NCBI GenBank assembly: GCA_951217055.1
Contig: OX578280.1
Location: forward strand, 11,906,271 to 11,970,270
Source: Gerris lacustris
Lineage: Eukaryota > Arthropoda > Insecta > Hemiptera > Gerridae
Reading direction: 5' to 3'
Length of the DNA: 64,000 nucleotides
Positions 57,666 through 64,000 of this stretch are shown piece after piece. The first letter of the stretch is position 1; every line of letters begins with the position of its first letter. The notes under the pieces are model-generated. The model had not been told where the DNA came from, searched no databases, and was given only the letters and a program-made list of their open reading frames with translations. The position numbers and the translations under genes were made by a program.

Positions 57666-60560
57666 ATGACCCATAAAAATATTAAAATAGGTAGTTGGAA
57701 TTGTAAAGGATACAGAACGCGTAGTGAAGATATTCGATTACTTCTACACAGGGAAAAGTTACATGTTCTAATGCTTCAAGAAACCCACTTGCCATCTGTA
57801 AACTTAATCAACATCCCTGGTTTCAAAATCTACCGTCAGGACCCCCCCGCAGGAAGTTGGCGGGGAGGCTTGGCAACGCTAGTGTCGGTAAGCATACCTA
57901 GTAGAGAAACTGTTATAAACACCAACCTCCATGTTTTAACAACTGTTGTGGGAGGAACATATCCAATCACAATTTGTAACGTCTACTTGGAATGCGGAGA
58001 AGAAGTTACGCGGCGGGAGTTAAACAACATCGTACATCAACTTAAAGCCCCTTTCATGGTAGCAGGGGACTTCAACGCCCATAGTAGAGTGTGGGGTTCA
58101 TCTTCTGACGATGCAAGAGGACGCATTATAGAAGCATTCATAGAAGATCAAGGACTGTTCCTTCACAACAACGGACAGCCCACTTACATGGATGCGAGGA
58201 CCGGCAATCAGGATGCTATCGACCTAGTAATATCATCACCAGCTGTGAGTCGCTTATCCGATTTTTCAATATCACCCTATTTGTATGGTAGTGATCATTA
58301 CCCAATATATATTTCCATTTTCCCTAATAACCCTAGTCCATCACCTTCCACCCGGTGGTCATTTAAAAATGCAGATTGGGCTCGCTTTAGAAGGCACCTG
58401 TGTGAAGCGTCTCCTCCTTTAGGGAACGAGATTAGAGCAGAACTACTCCTTACCTTTATCACAACATCAATTTTAAATGCCGCCAACCTAGCAATACCAA
58501 GATCAACCCATGGCAGAGGCCGCCCGTTAGTCCCCTGGTGGAATAAAGATTGCAAAATCGCTCTCAAAGAGAGACGTAAAACTCTGAGGCAGTTCAAAGC
58601 TAATGCTACTCAAGAAAACCTTGCAAGATATAGGAAAGCGAGAGCTAAAAGCAAATATGTGTTCAAACAGGCCAAATTAGCATCATGGAGGAGTTACGTA
58701 TATTCTCTAAATCAATTCACTCCATCCTCTGAAGTGTGGAAGAAAGTTAAAGCGTTATCTGGGAAGAAAAGTGTCCTTGCCTTACCAGTCCTAAATATCA
58801 ATAATGACCTAGTCTCTAATCCGCAACAAGTAGCTGAAACAATGGCATCCCATTTCGCTAAAGTCAGCTCAAACAGAGCTTACACTCAGGATTTTCAGAA
58901 CCTAAAAATCCAATCTGAGGTAAACGAAATTGTATTTGATGATAACACCTCTCATTCCCAATTCTATAACAAAGAATTCAGTCTTTGGGAACTGGAAACT
59001 GCTCTCAACACATTGAAACTAACTGCACCAGGACCAGATCAAATCCATAATATTATGCTGAAAAACCTACCTACATCATTTCGACTCTACGTCCTGAAAC
59101 TCTACAACATCCTGTGGACTTCCCAAACCTATCCTGATAGCTGGCGGGAAGCAATATTAATACCTATTGCAAAACCTGGAAAGAACACCACATTCCCAGA
59201 ATCATACAGGCCAATAGCAATGACCAACACACTTAGCAAATTGCTCGAAAAAATGGTTAATGCAAGACTTATGTGGGAGCTGGAATCAAAGAACCTGCTG
59301 TCAAGATACCAGAGTGGTTTCAGGAAAAGAAGATCGACCATAGACAACCTCGTGAGATTAGAAAATTACATCAGGGACGGGTTTACTCAAGGCAAAGAAA
59401 CTGTAGGTGTATTCTTTGATTGCGAGAAAGCCTATGATAAGACGTGGCGATACCTTATCCTTAAGCAGTTACAGAAAACAGGCTTTGAAGGTCACCTGCC
59501 AACTTTTATTAAGAACTTTTTGGCTGAGCGGAGGTTCAGAGTGAAGATAGGAGATACGTTATCAACTTCCTACATTCAAGAAAACGGTGTCCCTCAAGGG
59601 GCAGTTTTAAGTGTGACCCTATTTATACTGGCGATCAATGATCTCGAGTCAGTAATTCCACCAAGCGTTGAAACCTTTTTCTTCGTGGACGATGTAACAG
59701 TACTTTTTAGATCTAAAACTAGTACCATGGCCACTCCAGTTTTGCAGCAGTGTATCAATAGAATGAGAAACTGGGCCTCATGTAATGGCTTCACCTTTTC
59801 ACCCACAAAATCATGTTGTGTGACATTTTCAAGAAAAAGGAGACACCAACCAATAACTCTTAGACTCTCAGGCCAAATCATACCAACAGTTGAGGAGGTT
59901 AAATACCTTGGCCTCATTGTAGATAGAAAACTAACGTTTAAGTCCCATATTGAAAACTTAAGATCAAAGTGCTTACGAGGTCTTAACTTTCTACGTATGA
60001 TCCAGTCACACAGTTGGGGAGCAGATCGGTATACACTATTGAGACTTTACAATCAACTCATTAGAAGTAAGATGGACTACGGCTGTGAGATATACGGTTC
60101 AGCAAAAGAAATTCATCTTAAAAGGTTGGACCCTGTCCATAACTCAGCTCTACGCATAGTGACTGGCTCTTTCAGAACCAGCCCTGTTGACAGCATTTTG
60201 GTAGAATGTAATGAGCCAACACTATCCTTTAGAAGAAATCTCACGCTGCTTCGCTTAGGTTTTAGGCTCCTGCAAACTCCAGAAAATCCTTCAGCCCAAT
60301 TATTTCTAAATCAAAATTCCATTCCTTTGTATAACCGTAACACCCACCTTCCCAAACCAGCTGACCTCCGTTTCAAACAGCTAATCTCTTTATTAGGACT
60401 ATCAGACCTACCAAAACCAACACCTTTGAACCTCTATGAAAAGCCACCCTGGATTATGACCCAACCCAGAATAAATTACTTGGGACATTCTCAACGAAAG
60501 ATTGAAACACTTGACGTTCAATATGTGCAGGAACACCGCAAGCATAAATATGATCAAGAA
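57666..60560 (+). CDS. LINE ORF2 N-terminal part: endonuclease and reverse transcriptase
   Basis: ATG 57666 starts a frame open to 60635; true homology ends near 60500-60560, where a frameshift moves into the RNase H frame. The APE-type endonuclease has Asn12 (SWNCKG), Glu39 (LQETHL), Asp135 and Asn137 (AGDFNAHS) and Asp210/His211 (SDHYPI). The RT has FFDCEKAYDKTW (Asp585), GVPQGAVLS and FVDD (673-676, catalytic pair 675-676). The enzyme would nick target DNA and reverse-transcribe the element's RNA. Confidence 0.92.
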
Positions 60561-61370
60561 TGCCGATGCAGCCCTTTTTTACACAGACGCCTCGAAAAAC
60601 AACGAAGGAAGTGGTTGTGCCTTCATTCAGAATGAGGTATCTAAGCAATACGCTTGTAGTAAGTGGAGCTCTATAAACACAGTCGAGCTTGAAGCGATCA
60701 GAAAAGCTGTTAAGCACGCGACTGAAAACAACATGAAGAAAATAGTTATCTACACCGACTCACAATGTGCTCTCCAAGCTCTGTGTAAACTGTACTCAGA
60801 AAGTTCCGTCGTCGCAGCGATACGAGATTATGAGTATACAAACCAAATCAAAGTAAAATACTGCTGGGTTCCCAGCCATAGAAATATAGAAGGAAACGAG
60901 AAGGTGGACAAAATGGCGAAGGAGGCAATAAACAAGGGAGAAGAACTCGAAACCGTGATCACTGCTAAGGACCTAAATAAAACTCTATGGACTACCTTAC
61001 TTAGACAATGGCAAGAAGACTGGACAAACGGTTTAAACACAAAATTAAAATATATTAAACCTCTCATCACAGACTGGAAAACATGCTGCAGACAAAACAG
61101 ACGGGAAGAAATAATTTTGGCACGACTCCGGATTGGACACACACGACTGACACACGGCTACCTCATCACACGACAAGACCCACCAACCTGTAGGTAATGT
61201 GGAGAAACATTGACTGTTCACCATATCCTCTGCGACTGCAACAGACTTGACGAGGAAAGAAAACAGTTTGAACTTCCAACAACAATTTCTGAAATTCTAC
61301 GAGACGACGAAACCACTGTTCAAAAGCTATTTAAATATTTGGAACATTTAGATTTAGTGAAAGATGTATA
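60545..61370 (+). pseudogene. LINE ORF2 C-terminal part: RNase H and zinc knuckle, out of frame and with a stop
   Basis: In frame +1 relative to ORF2, this reads ALFYTDASKNNEGSGCAF (first Asp), TVELEAIRKA (Glu), IYTDSQCALQAL (Asp) and VPSHRNIEGNEKVDKMAKEA (His, last Asp). TAA at 61195-61197 then stops translation after TCR, in the middle of the knuckle. The sequence goes on in the same frame (CGETLTVHHILCDC, then EHLDLVKDV) to a stop near 61370. One frameshift and one nonsense change therefore disable the C-terminus. Confidence 0.88.
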
Positions 61371-61481
61371 GACTCAAATTAATAAAAAATGTGTAAATAA
61401 CTACTGTATCGGGTGTACATGACCAAGTTGTCGAACACCCATATGAAAACAATAAATAAATAAATAAATATATTATATTTT

Positions 61482-62215
61482 TTATATCCCCCCTTCACCC
61501 GCGGCTGGGGAAGGTGCGCTTTAACTACTTGGGCTATTAGCGCCGGATAATTTTATTTACTTCAATTTGAACACCTTTGTTCATACCTTTATTACAGTTA
61601 TATTATATTATAGATTATTTACAATAAGAAGTGAATCCCAACCAAAAGACTATTGTAAAAAAAATAAGCTGTCTCGCGTAAAAAGTTGTGAGATCATAGG
61701 TTTAGCCAAGTCTCCCACTGTCCGAGTAAGTTCTACTAGGTCTAATTTATCCAGTGCAAGTACATGATGCTTGTCTGCCCCTCTTTCTATTCTCTTTCCC
61801 AAATCAATCAATGCATGTTAAAATTTAATAGTCCTGTCATTTTAGGTGTTCTGTTCCAAAAATAAATTGATTGCATACGAGTCTGCAATACAGTGAGACA
61901 TTTTCATGTAACGCTTTTTGGTGTTGTTTTTTAGTAACTCTTTTCGAGTTTATGTGCCAAAGTGAAGACATGAAAATGTCAAAAAATTCGAGCATGCAGA
62001 TTCTTGCGTTTGTAAATTAGGAATTAAATGGAACATATGTTGTGCACGAAGAAAGAAAGTACTTTTCTTCTTTTCCAGTTTATTAAGAAGTAATCTTTTA
62101 GCTTCTTCACCCATATTTTTATAATTAATACAAAAAATTATAGTTTAACAAAATAAAAATAAATTTTATGCATGTTAAAAAGGATGTGTTAGGTTTATGC
62201 AAGTTTATTAGGAAT
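61482..62215. other. Intergenic, partial family X end
   Basis: 61829-61865 ('agtcctgtcattttaggtgt', 'tctgttccaaaaa') matches the right end of foldback X (inverse of 23070-23109). 61893-61905 'gacattttcatgt' is inverted at 61968-61980. No gene. Confidence 0.5.
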
Positions 62216-62460
62216 ACAATTCTAAGGGTTATGGCGTTTGTCCGATGCAAATCGGAGCAGTAGAACAGAAGTTGCAGTTGGGGGAGGGGGGGAGCCGCTG
62301 GGGATCGTGAGCGACAACTGGAGTGGTAGTGAGAAGCGAAGAGAGTGAGACGTGGTAGGTAGCCGATCGGGAGGGCTGGGGTGGGTAGGCCCTACCAAGC
62401 GTGGTAGAGGGAGACGCAATACCTAGCTAGAGCGGGTAGACTCGATTGAACACCTCCTAT
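62216..62460. other. GC-rich island
   Basis: This is a ~245-bp GC-rich stretch (gggggaggggggga, 'gggctggggtgggtaggccc') in AT-rich repeat DNA. The - strand ORF is low-complexity (Pro/Ser) and unlikely to be a gene. Its placement after a family X end recalls the GC-rich centre of 21540-23109. Confidence 0.5.
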
Positions 62461-62519
62461 ATTTTCCTAACTCCCTGTTCCTATATCTTCCATTCTAATA
62501 ATTACATTCTAATTGTTTT

Positions 62520-62910
62520 TGATAATCACCTTATTTTTTCTCTGAGCCATAGGAAGCGAGATATTTGTAAATATACGTAAAAAGTGGTGGAGCGACGGAT
62601 ACTAGATATTCATAGATTTTCATTGCCCTCAATTCCGTAAACCGTCCATTGTACCTAAAAAATGAATGAGTCTTTTTTTGGGGAAAATTTTGTGATTTTT
62701 AATTTTGATAACAAAATAGATTGGTGTCAGAGCCATAGGAAGCGAGCTTTTCTCAAATAATCGAATTTTTTTACCATTGCTCTTGAATATCTATTAACGT
62801 GACCACGATCTCATAGCCGATTTTGAATAAGTGCAAATGTTTTTCAGAATCTCAAAATGAAGCGATAAAAAAAATAAATAGTTGTGCGTGAAGTCTTACG
62901 TAAAAAGGGT
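62520..62910 (-). repeat. Family X inner sequence, further copy
   Basis: It shares with 21600-21950 and 22870-23050, in reverse, 'ccataggaagcgagatattt', the 'aaccgtccattgtacctaaa'-type text and 'gaccacgatctcatagccga'. No gene. Confidence 0.6.
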
Positions 62911-62948
62911 TTCGTTCGTATCCTTAACATAAAACTAGTTATGTTAAG

Positions 62949-62970
62949 AGGGGGGGGGGGGGGGGGGGGG
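62949..62970 (+). repeat. Poly(G) run
   Basis: A long run of G; its length is likely to vary and may be an assembly estimate. Confidence 0.9.
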
Positions 62971-63109
62971 TAAATGTTTGATGCTTTTTGGCAAAAGGCG
63001 TGGAAAATAAAATAATAAACAGGCGATAAACATTTTTGTAATCTACTCTAATTTTATACCTTAATTTAATACCTTTAATTAGTTACCCCACACAAAATTT
63101 CAAAAAAAT

Positions 63110-64000
63110 ATTCTTTTTTTTTTGTGGTGGGAATTATCCGCCATATTGGATTCACAGTTAATCAGTTAAATTGCTATTCTAATTTTTCCTATGGTCCAGC
63201 AGACCACTTGGCATATTTTTTATACTTCTAGTAACTGCAGAAAATTAAACAATTTTCACGTTTTACAGAGGAAGAGATTCCTGCTTCAAACCCCCGGGGG
63301 TTCACAATGATTTTATCGGTAATAACGAAAAGGTACATTTATTATCTTTCGAAAATATTTATCGGACCACCATAGGGTATAAGCGTGAATTATTTCAAAA
63401 TTTTAAGAATAGCCGTTATAGGGTAGTTGGAGGGGGACATTGTATTTTTGTATATTTAGATTTATATATACAATAAAATTTAAAAAATGTTGTTATATTT
63501 TTGTATACTCTTCAATACCTTTTATTTGATACCTCACACAAAATTTGAAATAATTATTTATTTTCAAGTGACATGAATTATCCACCATCTTGGATTCCCA
63601 GAAAATCAGATCAAATTGCTAATCTTATTTGTTCTATGGCCCACCAGACCGCACATTTTTCATATTTTTCTATATATTTAGTATTAGCGGAAATACGATT
63701 TTAGGGGGGGGGGGCGGACACGCAAAATTTCGATGTTTTTTTGACAAAATGGCGCCGAAAAGTAAACACTTTCCATAAGTGGTATATATATTTGTAATCT
63801 TCTCTTCAATACCTTTCATTTGATATCCCAAGCATAATTAAAAAAAAAAAAAAAAATCGAGTTACATGAATTATCCGCCATCTTGGATTCCCAGTAAATC
63901 AGATTAAATTGCTAATCTTATTTTTTCTATGGCCTAGCAGACCGCACATTCTGGATATGTTTCTATATTTTTAGTAAGAGCGGAAACACGATTTTAGGGC
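63110..64000 (-). repeat. Dispersed/tandem ~300-450-bp repeat, three units
   Basis: 'gaattatccgccat' or a variant recurs at 63130, 63577 and 63871, each time followed by 'ttggattc', 'aaattgct' and 'ctatggcc' or 'ctatggtc'. 63280-63470 is an inverted relative of 9660-9830 ('ggggacat', 'cccgggggttc'). The last unit runs off the window. Confidence 0.75.

Larger units (their letters stand above)
56194..61467 (+). mobile_element. Full-length I-like LINE with 14-bp target duplication
   Basis: The duplication atatattatatttt flanks it (56180-56193 and 61468-61481). It contains a short 5' UTR, ORF1, ORF2 (6 nt after ORF1's stop), RNase H and a 3' tail of (aaat)n. The domain order endonuclease-RT-RNase H and the three-knuckle ORF1 fit the I superfamily. 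It is almost intact: two disabling changes in ORF2. Confidence 0.92.

Overview
The window is arthropod, almost certainly insect, nuclear DNA. It is AT-rich, its genes are split by GT-AG introns, and it is crowded with transposable elements of types common in insects: a chromodomain-integrase Maverick/Polinton relic, Tc1/mariner, hAT and PIF/Harbinger-like derivatives, RTE-type and RNase-H-bearing LINEs, and tRNA-derived SINEs. A hemipteran is my guess from the mix of repeats, but the sequence does not prove it.

The only host genes I can support are two tandem paralogues, both on the + strand, encoding secreted CLIP-domain trypsin-like serine proteases. Paralogue A enters the window already in its catalytic domain (four exons, 30-8957). 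Paralogue B can be assembled completely from eight exons (20650-54891). They join in phase to 1074 nt, or 357 residues: signal peptide, six-cysteine CLIP domain, short linker, activation site R108/I109, then a catalytic domain with H154, D202 and S302. The exon plan is the same in both genes. Each gene carries two tandem copies of the 102-nt exon that follows the catalytic-Asp exon. In A the first copy is intact and the second is decayed. In B the first is decayed (in-frame stop, MITE insertion) and the second is intact. This looks like alternative exons that were shared out between gene duplicates.

Layout: 1-9 kb, 3' half of gene A, with a ~62-copy 28-bp minisatellite in an intron. 9-20.6 kb, intergenic, with repeat families 'Y' and 'Z', an inverted duplication of a captured exon (11.69-12.36 kb), a hAT element with a perfect 8-bp target duplication, the Maverick/Polinton relic and a mariner derivative. 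20.65-54.9 kb, gene B, whose introns hold at least eight inverted-repeat (foldback) elements, three tandem arrays, a young 5'-truncated LINE and a Harbinger-like MITE. 55.0-55.5 kb, a tRNA-derived SINE. 56.19-61.47 kb, a full-length I-like LINE with an intact ORF1 and an ORF2 broken by one frameshift and one stop. 61.5-64 kb, repeats only.

Common themes are palindromic transposon derivatives, several retaining only the end of a transposase gene, and minisatellites whose origin can be traced, in one case to the paralogous intron and in another to a transposon coding sequence. I saw no bacterial genes, CRISPR arrays, rRNA genes or functional tRNA genes.

The family letters (Y, Z, W, X) are local labels used only in this annotation.
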